64,000 nt of DNA from NCBI GenBank assembly GCA_014268975.2, contig CP077096.1, positions 1,944,501 to 2,008,500 on the forward strand. Direction: 5' to 3'. Under the pieces are notes generated by a model. That model ran no database searches. It was not told the origin of the DNA and saw only the letters and a program-made list of their open reading frames with translations. Source of the stretch: Pseudomonas wayambapalatensis. Lineage in GTDB: Bacteria; Pseudomonadota; Gammaproteobacteria; Pseudomonadales; Pseudomonadaceae. The translations under genes were made by a program, and so were the position numbers. Shown in pieces: positions 27,672-36,426 of this stretch (positions are counted from its first letter, which is position 1; each line of letters begins with the position of its first letter).

Positions 27672-28400
27672 TTATCGCCCCAGCCGCATCGGCCAGCCCA
27701 CCACCTTCTTCACCCGTGGCGTCGCATAGGTGCGCACCTTCGACGTGCTCAACCCCAGTCGCAGCAGCGATTCGGCGATGGTCACCGCCGCACTCACGCC
27801 ATCGACCACCGGCACGCCGGTACGCTGGCGAATCTGCTCGTCAAGCCCGGCCATGCCGCCGCAGCCCAGGCAGATCACCTCGGCCTTGTCGTCACGCACG
27901 GCGCGCTCGGCCTGTTCGACGATGGCCTCCACGGCGCGCTGCGGATCAGCTTCCAGTTCCAGCACCGCCAGGCCGCTGGCCCGTACCGAGGCGCAGCGGT
28001 CATACAGCCCTGACAGCTTCAGGCGATCCTCGATCAGCGGCACGGTGCGGTCCAGCGTGGTGACCACCGAATAGGCATGGCCCAGGTACATCGCGGTGCT
28101 GGCGGCGGCATCGGTGATGTCCACCACCGGTACATTGAGCAGCTCCTGCAAACCTTCGCGGCCATGCTCGCCATAGCCGGCCTGGATCACGGCGTCGTAG
28201 GGCTGGTCGTAGGCCAGCACCCGATCCATCACGGCGATGGCGGCCAGATAGCTCTCGAAGTTCCCCTCCACCGACTCCGCGCCGAACCAGGGCGTCAGCC
28301 CGACGATCTCGGTACCAGGCGTTGCGACGCTGCGCGCCTGTTCGGCGATGGCCTCGGTGATGGCTTCGGTGGTGTTGACGTTGGCGATCAGAATACGCAT
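27672..28400 (-). CDS. Aspartate/glutamate/hydantoin racemase family protein
   Basis: This 242-residue protein begins MRILIANVNTTEAIT and carries the two catalytic cysteines expected of the family: one probably in place of the first motif (AVIQAGYGEHG lacks a Cys and is unusual) and one in VICLGCGGMAG. It is probably a hydantoin or allantoin racemase, judged from the adjacent NCS1 transporter, whose stop codon lies 17 bases upstream. ATG 28400 is preferred; a TTG seven codons earlier is possible. No hydantoinase or carbamoylase gene is close by. Confidence 0.75.
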   Translation of the reverse strand: MRILIANVNTTEAITEAIAEQARSVATPGTEIVGLTPWFGAESVEGNFESYLAAIAVMDRVLAYDQPYDAVIQAGYGEHGREGLQELLNVPVVDITDAAASTAMYLGHAYSVVTTLDRTVPLIEDRLKLSGLYDRCASVRASGLAVLELEADPQRAVEAIVEQAERAVRDDKAEVICLGCGGMAGLDEQIRQRTGVPVVDGVSAAVTIAESLLRLGLSTSKVRTYATPRVKKVVGWPMRLGR

Positions 28401-28417
28401 GAACGAATGTCCCTTGA

Positions 28418-29953
28418 TCAATGGCTGCTGTGGTCGACGGCGATGGCTTCACCGCTGACGTCGAGGTATTGGCGATTGCGCGGCGCGATGAGCAGGTAGA
28501 GTGCGGCCGCGGTCCCTGCGCCGATCAGCCAGGAGAACGGCGCGACACTGTGGAAGTGCGGTACCAGTGCCAGGACGATGGCCAGCAGGGCCGATGGAAT
28601 GAAGGCCGCGACCGCGCGCAGGTTGACGCCGCGGGAGTAGTGATAGGCACCGGCCGGGTTCTCGCTGTACAGCTCCGGCACGTTGATCCGGCCTTTGCGC
28701 AGCAGCCAGTAGTCGGACATGATCACCCCGTACAGCGGGCCGAGCAGGGCGCCCAGGCCAGACAGGAAGTACACGATCACCAGCGGGCTGTTGTACAGGT
28801 TCCATGGCAGGATCAGCACCGCCACGGTGGCGCTGATCAGCCCGGCACGGCGGAAGTTCAGGTGGCGTGGCGCCAGGTTGCTGAGCACGAAGGCCGGGGC
28901 GACGAAGTTGGCCATGATGTTCACCGCGACGGTGACGATCAGGAAGGCCAGGCAACCCAGCACCAGGAACAGGGTGTTGGGGATGGTGGCGACGATCTGG
29001 GTCGGGCTGTCGATCACCTGGCCGTTGATCTGGAACTGTGCGCCGCACAGCACTACGGTGATCACCGCAAATACCAGGATGTTCACCGGCAGGCCCCAGA
29101 AGTTGCCGACGCGGATGGTCCGGCGGCACGGCGAGGAACGGGCGAAGTCACAGAAGTTGAGCACCAGGGTGCCGTAGATTGCCAGCCACAGCGCGCCGCC
29201 GGCAAAGATGTTGCGCCACATCTCGTAGCCGGTCAGTGGATCGGCCACCGACCAGGCGATGCGCGCATCGTTCTTGAAGAACATCCAGGCGGCCAGGCTC
29301 GCCACGGTCAGCAGGATCACCGGCCCGGCGAAACCTTCGTAGCGGCGCACCATCTCCATGCCGTAGGCGAGGATCACCAGTTGCACGATCCAGATTGCCA
29401 CGAAGCACACCCAGCCCAGGCTCGATAGCCCGAGAATACTGTCGTGGTCATAGGCGGCAACCTGTGGCCACACGGCGGTGAGCAGCACGCGTAGCACCAC
29501 CGAGGCCAGGTAGGTCTGGATGCCGAACCAGGCGATGGCGATCACCGCGCGGATCAGCGCAGGAATCTGTGCGCCATGGATACCAAAGGCGATGCGGCTC
29601 ATGACCGGGAACGGCACGCCGGTCTTCTGGCCCATGTAGCCGGAGAGGTTCATGAAGAAGTACACCAGCACAGCACCGATCGCCAGGGAGACGAGAATCT
29701 GCCAGCCGCCAAGGCCCAGAGCGAACAGCCCCATGGCGAAGGAATAATTGGCGATGTTGTGCACGTCGTTGGTCCACAGCGCGAAGATGCTGTAGCCACC
29801 CCAGCGGCGGCCCTCGATGCGGGTGGGCGCCAGGTCCCGGTTGTGCAGACGTGGGCTCAGCTCGTACGGCCCGGCGGGATTTTCCAGCGTGGTGGCGGTG
29901 GGGCTGGTGCTGGCAACGGAAAGTTCAGGGGCAAGGTCGAGACTGCTACTCAT
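28418..29953 (-). CDS. NCS1 family nucleobase/hydantoin/allantoin transporter
   Basis: The 511-residue protein has about twelve membrane helices. Family features include the N-terminal NRDLAPTRIEGRRWGGYSIF and the WTNDVHNIANYSFAMG segment of helix 1, both typical of sodium-coupled NCS1 carriers (Mhp1, PucI, allantoin permease). It should bring in a hydantoin, allantoin or related ring compound that the racemase downstream can act on. The two genes form one minus-strand operon. Substrate choice cannot be read here. Confidence 0.88.
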   Translation of the reverse strand: MSSSLDLAPELSVASTSPTATTLENPAGPYELSPRLHNRDLAPTRIEGRRWGGYSIFALWTNDVHNIANYSFAMGLFALGLGGWQILVSLAIGAVLVYFFMNLSGYMGQKTGVPFPVMSRIAFGIHGAQIPALIRAVIAIAWFGIQTYLASVVLRVLLTAVWPQVAAYDHDSILGLSSLGWVCFVAIWIVQLVILAYGMEMVRRYEGFAGPVILLTVASLAAWMFFKNDARIAWSVADPLTGYEMWRNIFAGGALWLAIYGTLVLNFCDFARSSPCRRTIRVGNFWGLPVNILVFAVITVVLCGAQFQINGQVIDSPTQIVATIPNTLFLVLGCLAFLIVTVAVNIMANFVAPAFVLSNLAPRHLNFRRAGLISATVAVLILPWNLYNSPLVIVYFLSGLGALLGPLYGVIMSDYWLLRKGRINVPELYSENPAGAYHYSRGVNLRAVAAFIPSALLAIVLALVPHFHSVAPFSWLIGAGTAAALYLLIAPRNRQYLDVSGEAIAVDHSSH

Positions 29954-30385
29954 TCCGGCGGCTCCTGATGCGCTAGGACTGCGATGAGGCGGGCTTGCGC
30001 ACGGGCTCGCCTTCTCGTCTGTGCAGCATTGGCATCACTGGGTTCTGGGCGCTAGCGGCCTGCGGGGCAGGCGCTGCGTGTTCTTGTGTATTTATGTTTT
30101 GTTCAAGTTGTATACAAAACACAAGTTCACTCAAGCCAGTTCCATGCCAGAGAGGGCACAGTTTCTGAGTTGCTATTACTTTGACTTTCTCCTTTTGTTT
30201 TCTAACGTTATGAAAATAAAGAACTATAAGTTGACCATTTGATCAGTATTTATTTTGCATTCACTTATTAGTTGATTTTAGAGTCAATTTTTATCGGCTT
30301 TCCGGTGTAACGTGTTGGGGCATGTCCGTAACCAGTGCACACAAAAATGGCACTCTAGGTGACATTCTTGTGTACAAGTCTTGGG
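29954..30385. promoter_or_regulatory. Gene-free AT-rich regulatory region
   Basis: This 432-base stretch between the transporter and the Lrp-type gene becomes strongly AT-rich at about 30140-30330, unlike the rest of the window. It contains the palindromes TTGTATACAA at 30108-30117 and TTGTGTACAA at 30368-30377. A 73-codon open frame at 30021-30242 has no family features and is judged non-coding. The region likely holds the transporter promoter and its operator, and the 3' end of the Lrp transcript. No terminator was found. Confidence 0.55.
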
Positions 30386-30823
30386 TCATGCCATCGGCGG
30401 CAGGCGCCGCTTGACCGGTGTCTTCTTGATGATCGCGGTGTTGGTCTCGGCGAGGGTGTTGAGCCGGTCAAGAAGGGTGTCCAGCTGTTCCATCGAGCGC
30501 ACATGCAGGCGGGCGATGAAGCAGTCCTCGCCGGTAACCTTGTCGCATTCGGTGAACTCGGGAATGGCAACGATCTGCCGCTCGACTTCCTGCAATTGCC
30601 CCGGCAGCGGCCGGATTCGCACAATGGCCTGTAACTGGTAACCGAAACAGCGTGGGTCGATTTCCACGGTGTAGCCGCGCAGCACGCCGCGTTCTTCCAG
30701 GCGGCGCAGCCGCTCGCTGACGCTGGGGGCGGAGAGGCCGCTGATCTGCGCCAGGGCCTTGAGCGAGCGGCGCGAATCCTCCATCAGGGCATTGATCAGC
30801 AGTTGGTCGATATCGTCGGTCAT
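30386..30823 (-). CDS. Lrp/AsnC family transcriptional regulator
   Basis: The 145-residue protein has an N-terminal winged helix-turn-helix (INALMEDSRRSLKALAQISG, then SAPSVSERLRRLEERG) and a C-terminal RAM domain for effector binding. GAGG lies just before ATG 30823, fixing the start; a longer open frame upstream covers the divergent promoter. It is divergent from an EamA exporter with 132 bases between them, so it probably senses an amino acid and controls that exporter. Confidence 0.9.
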   Translation of the reverse strand: MTDDIDQLLINALMEDSRRSLKALAQISGLSAPSVSERLRRLEERGVLRGYTVEIDPRCFGYQLQAIVRIRPLPGQLQEVERQIVAIPEFTECDKVTGEDCFIARLHVRSMEQLDTLLDRLNTLAETNTAIIKKTPVKRRLPPMA

Positions 30824-30955
30824 ACTTGCCTCGTGAGGTAAAAGTGCAAAACTGCCTTGATAGTAAAGGCGATTGGTGATTCTGGCCTTGTTTATCCGCT
30901 GGAGTGCCAATATCCGCGCCAGCATACTGTTGCCATCTTCGACAGGAGGCATGAG

Positions 30956-31846
30956 ATGGACAGTTCGATTCGTCGCGGCTCACTGGAAATGGTCGCCGCC
31001 ATGCTGATATCCGGCACCATCGGCTGGTTCGTGCTGGTGTCCGGGCAGCCGGTGCTGGATGTGGTGTTCTGGCGTTGTGTCCTGGGCGCTGGCACCTTGC
31101 TGCTGATCTGCGCGTTCATGGGCTTTCTCAAGCCCGGCATCCTGACCCGCACCACTTTTCTGCTGGCGGTGCTCAGCGGGGTCGCCATCGTTGGCAACTG
31201 GTTACTGCTGTTCGCCTCCTATTCACGGGCCTCGATCGCTATCGGCACCGCCGTGTACAACGTCCAGCCGTTCATGCTGGTGGGCCTGGCGGCGGTGTTT
31301 CTCGGTGAGCGGATTACCGCAGCCAAGCTGACATGGCTGGGGCTGGCCTTTGTCGGCATGCTGGCGATCGTCAGCGCTCACGGGCAAGGGCAGGGCGGCG
31401 ATGAGTACCTGCTGGGCATTGGGTTGGCATTGGGGGCGGCGTTGCTCTACGCCCTGGCGGCTTTGATCATCAAGCGCTTGAGCGGGACACCGCCGCACCT
31501 GATTGCCTTGATCCAGGTAAGCACCGGGGCACTGCTGCTGGCGCCCTGGGTCGGGTTCGGCGGTCTGCCGGCAGCGCCTGCCGCGCTGGGTAGCCTGGTG
31601 ACACTGGGGGTGGTGCATACCGGGTTGATGTACGTGCTGCTGTACAGCGCCATCCAACGCCTGCCCACGGCGCTGACCGGCGCCCTGTCGTTCATCTACC
31701 CGATCGCCGCGATCCTGGTGGACTGGGTGGCGTTCGGTCATCGCTTGGCGCCGCTGCAGTGGTTGGGCGTGGCGCTGATCCTGCTGGCGGCGGCAGGGAT
31801 GCAGCAGGGGTGGTGGTTCAGGTCGCGCAGGGCGGCCCCGGCCTGA
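30956..31846 (+). CDS. EamA/DMT family exporter
   Basis: The 296-residue protein has ten hydrophobic helices in two homologous EamA halves. The N-terminal half includes GWFVLVSGQPVLDVVFWR and AVYNVQPFMLVGLAAVFLGE. AGGAGG at 30944-30949 precedes ATG 30956, so the longer reading from 30857 is rejected. It probably exports an amino acid or small metabolite under control of the divergent Lrp-type regulator. Substrate is unknown. Confidence 0.9.
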   Translation: MDSSIRRGSLEMVAAMLISGTIGWFVLVSGQPVLDVVFWRCVLGAGTLLLICAFMGFLKPGILTRTTFLLAVLSGVAIVGNWLLLFASYSRASIAIGTAVYNVQPFMLVGLAAVFLGERITAAKLTWLGLAFVGMLAIVSAHGQGQGGDEYLLGIGLALGAALLYALAALIIKRLSGTPPHLIALIQVSTGALLLAPWVGFGGLPAAPAALGSLVTLGVVHTGLMYVLLYSAIQRLPTALTGALSFIYPIAAILVDWVAFGHRLAPLQWLGVALILLAAAGMQQGWWFRSRRAAPA

Positions 31847-31887
31847 CAAAGCAGGTAGAATGACGGTTTTTCGCTATGCGGCCCGCC

Positions 31888-32817
31888 ATGACCTCCCCGA
31901 TTCACACCCTGGAGCAGCACCTGCTCACCGCCCTCGACCCCGCGCCTGTCGAAACCCGTCGTTTGTTCCACGGCCGTGGCCGCTGCTGGCCGGGCCTGGA
32001 GCAGATCACCGTCGACTGGCTCGACGGGGTGCTGCTGGTCGCGCTGTTCCGCGAGCCGCCCGAAGGCCAGTTGGCCGAGCTCGAGGCGATGCTGCGCGCC
32101 TTCGCCGAGCGCCCGCAATGGAGCGGCCAGGCGATCCTGCTGCAGCATCGCTACCTGCCCGACAGCCCGGGCCAGTGGCTGCTCGGCGAGCCCTGCCAGC
32201 AGCGCGAGGTGATCGAGGACGGCTTGAAGTACCTGCTGGACCTGGGGGTGCGGCAGAACAACGGCCTGTTCCTGGACATGCGCTACGGCCGCCGCTGGGT
32301 GCGTGAGCAGGCGGCGGGCAAGCGGGTGCTGAACCTGTTCGCCTATACCTGCGGATTCTCCGTGGCAGCCATTGCTGGAGGCGCGCAGCAGGTGGTGAAC
32401 CTGGACATGGCCAAGTCGGCACTGTCGCGTGGGCGTGAGAACCATCGCCTCAATGGCCACGATGCTTCATGTGTCGCTTATCTCGGGCATGAGCTTTTCA
32501 AGTCGTGGGGCAAGGTGCGCAAGTACGGCCCGTACGACCTGATCATCATCGACCCGCCGACCTTCCAGCGTGGCAGCTTCGTGCTCACCCAGGACTACGC
32601 CAAGATCCTGCGTCGTCTACCTGAGCTGTTGAGTGAAGGCGGGACGGTGCTGGCTTGCGTGAACGATCCGGCGATCGGCCCGGAGTTTCTCATCGACGGC
32701 ATGGCGCAGCAGGCGCCGCAGCTGGTCTTTGTCGAGCGCCTGGAGAACCCGCCGGAGTTTCCCGATGCGGACCCGCAGGGCGGGTTGAAGGCGCTGGTGT
32801 TCCGCCAGCTGGGCTGA
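31888..32817 (+). CDS. Class I SAM-dependent methyltransferase (RlmI/RlmK-like)
   Basis: This protein of about 309 residues has the SAM-binding motif NLFAYTCGFSVAA and the catalytic-type motif IIDPPTFQRG, as in 23S rRNA cytosine methyltransferases of the RlmI/RlmK type. It lacks their N-terminal PUA domain, so RNA methylation is likely but not certain. Starts at 31876 and 31888 are both possible; neither has a clear ribosome-binding site. It converges on apt, with a weak AACCCG/CGGGTT hairpin at 32817-32835 between them. Confidence 0.82.
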   Translation: MTSPIHTLEQHLLTALDPAPVETRRLFHGRGRCWPGLEQITVDWLDGVLLVALFREPPEGQLAELEAMLRAFAERPQWSGQAILLQHRYLPDSPGQWLLGEPCQQREVIEDGLKYLLDLGVRQNNGLFLDMRYGRRWVREQAAGKRVLNLFAYTCGFSVAAIAGGAQQVVNLDMAKSALSRGRENHRLNGHDASCVAYLGHELFKSWGKVRKYGPYDLIIIDPPTFQRGSFVLTQDYAKILRRLPELLSEGGTVLACVNDPAIGPEFLIDGMAQQAPQLVFVERLENPPEFPDADPQGGLKALVFRQLG

Positions 32818-32849
32818 ACCCGAGGGGGGCGGGTTCGGCCCGATGGCGA

Positions 32850-33398
32850 TCAGTATTCGGACAGCGAAAACTCGGTCAGGCAGAAGGTTGGAACGCCGGC
32901 AGCTTGCAGGCGGCGCGAGCCTTCGAGTTCGGGCAGGTCGATGATCGCTGCGGCCTCGAACACCTTGGCCCCGGTACGTCGCACCAGGTTGGCGGCCGCC
33001 AGCAGGGTGCCGCCGGTAGCGATCAGGTCATCGAAGATCAGCACCGAATCGCCATCGCATAGGCTGTCGGCGTGCACTTCCAGGAAGGCTTCGCCGTATT
33101 CGGTTTGATAGGGCTCCGACAGCACGTTGGCTGGCAGTTTGCCCTGCTTGCGGAACAGGATCAGTGGCTTGTTCAACTGGTGGGCGATGATCGAACCGAT
33201 GAGGAAACCGCGTGCGTCCATGGCCCCGATGTGGCTGAACTCGGCTTCGACATAGCGCTCGATGAACTGGTCGGCGACATAGCGCAGTCCGCGTGGCGAC
33301 TGGAACAGCGGGGTGATGTCACGAAAGATCACACCCGGCTTGGGAAAGTCCACTACCGGGCGGATCAGGGCTTTGAGGTCGAAGGTGTCGCTGTGCAT
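32850..33398 (-). CDS. apt: Adenine phosphoribosyltransferase
   Basis: Apt converts adenine and PRPP to AMP in purine salvage. The 182-residue protein has the PRPP-binding loop [17 protein letters not shown], the flexible region [19 protein letters not shown] and the N-terminal family signature [16 protein letters not shown]. In P. putida-group genomes it lies close to anr, as here. It appears monocistronic. Confidence 0.95.
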   Translation of the reverse strand: MHSDTFDLKALIRPVVDFPKPGVIFRDITPLFQSPRGLRYVADQFIERYVEAEFSHIGAMDARGFLIGSIIAHQLNKPLILFRKQGKLPANVLSEPYQTEYGEAFLEVHADSLCDGDSVLIFDDLIATGGTLLAAANLVRRTGAKVFEAAAIIDLPELEGSRRLQAAGVPTFCLTEFSLSEY

Positions 33399-33465
33399 CT
33401 GGGATATCCTGGATGATCAATTGGTCCAGTATACCTTGTTGGATGATGCCCAAGATCCTGTCTGG

Positions 33466-33909
33466 TCAGACCTTGTTCCAGGTCAGTGAGTCGATATGCA
33501 GTGAACCTGCGCTGGTGGCCTGAATTTCGATGGCCTCTACCTTGCTTTCACCTAGCCCTACCGTTACCAGCGGAGTGATCGTGCCAGCGCCAAAGGTTTG
33601 CTTATCGCCGCCCAATTCAGTAGTGACATTGAACACGTTCTCGGGGTTATCAAGGTGATACACCCAGGCAACATCCTTGACCGGCTCACCGAAAACGATA
33701 CGAACGCAACTACCTTGTCCAACAACAAGCACCTGATTGCCTAAGCCTGTGCTGATTGCTTTTGAGAACCCCGATGAATACTTGCTGTCACCCTGCTCGA
33801 TAAGCTCGAAATGATGCTTTGAGTACTTGCTGCTTTTGTACTGATTTTTCAGCTTAAAGGTTTCGAGACTGGCACTTTCAAAATTGTCGCTCGATTTTGG
33901 CGTGGTCAT
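33466..33909 (-). CDS. Protein of unknown function
   Basis: I do not recognise this 147-residue protein. It has a Lys/Ser-rich N-terminus (FKLKNQYKSSKYSKHHF) and then beta-rich, Gly-rich sequence (GLGNQVLVVGQGSCVRIVFG, SLHIDSLTWNKV) that looks like a small beta-sandwich. It has no signal peptide or membrane segment. ATG 33909 follows GGAG and is preferred to an earlier methionine at 33939. G+C is visibly lower than in its neighbours apt and anr, which suggests acquisition. Confidence 0.6.
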   Translation of the reverse strand: MTTPKSSDNFESASLETFKLKNQYKSSKYSKHHFELIEQGDSKYSSGFSKAISTGLGNQVLVVGQGSCVRIVFGEPVKDVAWVYHLDNPENVFNVTTELGGDKQTFGAGTITPLVTVGLGESKVEAIEIQATSAGSLHIDSLTWNKV

Positions 33910-33956
33910 GATCTGCTCCCTGATCGCATTGAGGAGCAATGAGTATGTGTTTCCAT

Positions 33957-34000
33957 CAAGCGGGCTTCAACTGACAAAAATATCAGTTGAAGCCCGCTTG
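33957..34000. terminator. Perfect 18-base hairpin downstream of anr
   Basis: CAAGCGGGCTTCAACTGA pairs perfectly with TCAGTTGAAGCCCGCTTG across an 8-base loop. It begins 33 bases after the anr stop and precedes the unknown gene at 33466-33909 on the same strand. No T-run follows on either side, so termination would depend on stem strength; a processing or REP-related role is possible. Confidence 0.6.
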
Positions 34001-34032
34001 GCTTTGTGCTCCAGGGGCTGAAGTCAATGAGC

Positions 34033-34767
34033 TCAAGCTTCCATCGCACCACCGGCCAGCGCGCAGAGCTGGATCGGGTCGAGGATGTGCACTTCCTTGC
34101 CTTCGGCCTTGAGCAGGCCGTTCTGCTGGAAGCGGGTGAACACGCGCGACACGGTTTCCACCGCCAGGCCCAGATAGTTGCCGATTTCGTTGCGCGACAT
34201 GCTCAGGCGGAACTGGTTGGCCGAGTAGCCACGAGCGCGGAAGCGTGCCGAGAGGTTGACCAGAAAGGTGGCGATGCGTTCGTCGGCGGTCTTTTTCGAC
34301 AACAGCAGCATCATCTGCTGATCGTCACGGATCTCGCGGCTCATCACCCGCATCAGTTGGCGGCGCAGTTGTGGCAGTTGCACGGAGAGCTCGTCGAGGC
34401 GTTCGAAGGGGATTTCGCAGACCGAGGTGGTTTCCTGGGCCTGGGCCGACACCGGATAGGCTTCGGTGTCCATGCCCGAAAGCCCGACCAGTTCGCTGGG
34501 CAGGTGGAAGCCGGTGATCTGTTCTTCGCCCGCATCGCTGAGGCTGAAGGTCTTGAGGGCGCCGGAGCGTACAGCGTAGACCGAGCCGAAATTGTCACCC
34601 TGGCGGAACAGGAACTCGCCCTTCTTAAGTGGCCGGCCGCGTTTGACGATTTCATCCAGTGCGTCCATGTCTTCAAGATTGAGCGACAGGGGCAGGCACA
34701 GGGGGGCCAGGCTGCAATCCTTGCAATGGGCCTGGCTGTGGGGGCGCAGTTTGACTGGCTCGGACAT
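34033..34767 (-). CDS. anr: Anaerobic regulator Anr (FNR family)
   Basis: Anr is the oxygen-sensing global activator of low-oxygen genes in Pseudomonas. The N-terminal cysteine cluster for the [4Fe-4S] centre is present ([11 protein letters not shown]), with the fourth Cys in [13 protein letters not shown] cyclic-nucleotide-type beta barrel is followed by a C-terminal helix-turn-helix with [20 protein letters not shown]; the Glu-Ser-Arg type recognition helix reads TTGAT half sites. ATG 34767 gives 244 residues. Matching operator sites lie before hemN and the distal ccoN. Confidence 0.95.
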   Translation of the reverse strand: MSEPVKLRPHSQAHCKDCSLAPLCLPLSLNLEDMDALDEIVKRGRPLKKGEFLFRQGDNFGSVYAVRSGALKTFSLSDAGEEQITGFHLPSELVGLSGMDTEAYPVSAQAQETTSVCEIPFERLDELSVQLPQLRRQLMRVMSREIRDDQQMMLLLSKKTADERIATFLVNLSARFRARGYSANQFRLSMSRNEIGNYLGLAVETVSRVFTRFQQNGLLKAEGKEVHILDPIQLCALAGGAMEA

Positions 34768-34957
34768 TTCTTTCGATCCTTGTGATAAAGCACACATAAG
34801 CTGTAAGGGTAACCTACAGCTGGATTAGAGGCCAGCCTGCACTTTTTTGGTGCGGCTCGGCGGCGATCTGCGCAGGTGGGCGCGGATGCCTTCGACCATC
34901 CATGGTGTGCCTGACAAAGGCGAGCTGTCCATGCGGTGTAACGTCCCGGCAAATCGA

Positions 34958-36340
34958 CTAGATGACCCGGGAAAATCGCTGGCGATTCTGCAGTGCCAGG
35001 TAGGCATCGAACACCATGCATACTGAGCGCACCAGCAGGCGGCCGGCCGGCAAGACCTTGATGCCTCGCGTGTCCAGCGTAATCAGGCCATCTCGCTGCA
35101 TGGCCTGCAGTTGCGGCCAGACCTCATGGAAATATCCGCGAAAGTCCAGGGTGAATGCCTGCTCGATCTGCTCGAAATCCAGTTCGAAGTGGCAAATCAA
35201 CTGCTGGATCACGGCCCTGCGCACACGATCATCCTGGTTGCACAACAGGCCGCGCTGGGTCGCCAGTTGGGCGCTGGAGAGGGCGTCCTGGTAGGTGTTC
35301 AGGTCGCTGCTGTTCTGGCAGTAGAGGTCACCGATCTGACTGATGGCCGAAACACCCAGCCCCACCAGGTCGCAATGACCGTGGGTGGTGTAGCCCTGGA
35401 AGTTGCGCTGCAGGGTGCCTTCTTCCTGGGCGATGGCCAGTTCATCGTCGGGCAGGGCGAAGTGGTCCATGCCGATATAGCGATAGCCGGCGGCGGTGAG
35501 TTGCTCGATGGTGTTGTGCAGCATCTCCAGCTTGACGGCCGGGGCCGGCAGCTCGGTGGCGTCGATGCGTCGCTGGGGCATGAAGCGTTCGGGCAGGTGC
35601 GCGTAGTTGAACACCGACAGGCGGTCTGGCTGCAGGCGAATCACCTCCTCGACGGTGCGTGCGAAACCTTCCGGGGTCTGGCGCGGCAGGCCGTAGATCA
35701 GGTCGAGGTTCACCGAGCGGAATTGCAGGGTGCGTGCAGCTTCGACCAGGGTGCGAGTCTGTTCCAGGCTCTGCAGGCGGTTGATCGCTCGTTGCACGGC
35801 CGGGTCGAGGTCCTGCACGCCGAGGCTGACGCGGTTGAAGCCCAGCTCGCGCAGCAGCCCCATGGTCGACCAGTCGGCCTCGCGCGGGTCGAGTTCGATC
35901 CCGTAGTCGCCGGAGTCATCGTCCAGCAGGTTGAAGTGCTGGCGCAGGCTGGTCATCAGTTGGCGCAGTTCCACATGGCTGAGGAAGGTGGGGGTGCCGC
36001 CGCCGAAATGCAGTTGTTCGACGCGTTGCTTGGGGTCGAGGTGGCAGGCGACCAGCTGGATTTCCTGCTCCAGGCGTTGCAGGTAGGGGGCGGCGCGGGC
36101 GCGGTCCTTGGTGATGACCTTGTTGCAGGCGCAGTAGTAGCAGATGTTGGCGCAGAACGGCACGTGCACGTACAACGACAGCGGGCGCACCGCACGGCGG
36201 CTCTCGCGCAGGGCGTGCAGCAGGTCGAACGAGCCCACTTCGCCATGCAGTTGCACAGCGGTCGGATAGGAGGTGTAGCGTGGTCCGGCCAGATCGTAGC
36301 GACGGATCAGGTCGGCGTCCCAACGTAGGTCGTCGAGCAT
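34958..36340 (-). CDS. hemN: Oxygen-independent coproporphyrinogen III oxidase HemN
   Basis: HemN is a radical-SAM enzyme that makes protoporphyrinogen IX for heme when oxygen is low. The 460-residue protein has the iron-sulfur motif VPFCANICYYCACN and HemN-specific segments such as YDLAGPRYTSYPTAVQ and HFGGGTPTFL. An Anr box lies 63 bases upstream of its ATG. It supplies heme for the cbb3 oxidases encoded farther along the same strand. Confidence 0.95.
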   Translation of the reverse strand: MLDDLRWDADLIRRYDLAGPRYTSYPTAVQLHGEVGSFDLLHALRESRRAVRPLSLYVHVPFCANICYYCACNKVITKDRARAAPYLQRLEQEIQLVACHLDPKQRVEQLHFGGGTPTFLSHVELRQLMTSLRQHFNLLDDDSGDYGIELDPREADWSTMGLLRELGFNRVSLGVQDLDPAVQRAINRLQSLEQTRTLVEAARTLQFRSVNLDLIYGLPRQTPEGFARTVEEVIRLQPDRLSVFNYAHLPERFMPQRRIDATELPAPAVKLEMLHNTIEQLTAAGYRYIGMDHFALPDDELAIAQEEGTLQRNFQGYTTHGHCDLVGLGVSAISQIGDLYCQNSSDLNTYQDALSSAQLATQRGLLCNQDDRVRRAVIQQLICHFELDFEQIEQAFTLDFRGYFHEVWPQLQAMQRDGLITLDTRGIKVLPAGRLLVRSVCMVFDAYLALQNRQRFSRVI

Positions 36341-36402
36341 GTGGGCAGTCCCCGGATAGAGCAGCAGTGCCCGGAGTCTAGGGAAGGGCGCGGGGCACCG
36401 TG

Positions 36403-36416
36403 TTGACTTGTATCAA
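36403..36416. promoter_or_regulatory. Anr box upstream of hemN
   Basis: TTGACTTGTATCAA matches the FNR/Anr consensus TTGAT-N4-ATCAA with one mismatch. Its centre is about 70 bases before the hemN ATG, suitable for class II activation with a short leader. Confidence 0.85.
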
Positions 36417-36426
36417 GCTGCTGCGG

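Noticed and set aside
30021..30242. A 73-codon plus-strand frame in the AT-rich gap
   Set aside because: No ribosome-binding site and no family similarity; the hydrophobic tail follows from AT-rich sequence.
35111..36328. A 405-codon plus-strand frame
   Set aside because: It is antisense to hemN, which has the radical-SAM motif. The plus-strand translation is composition-driven.
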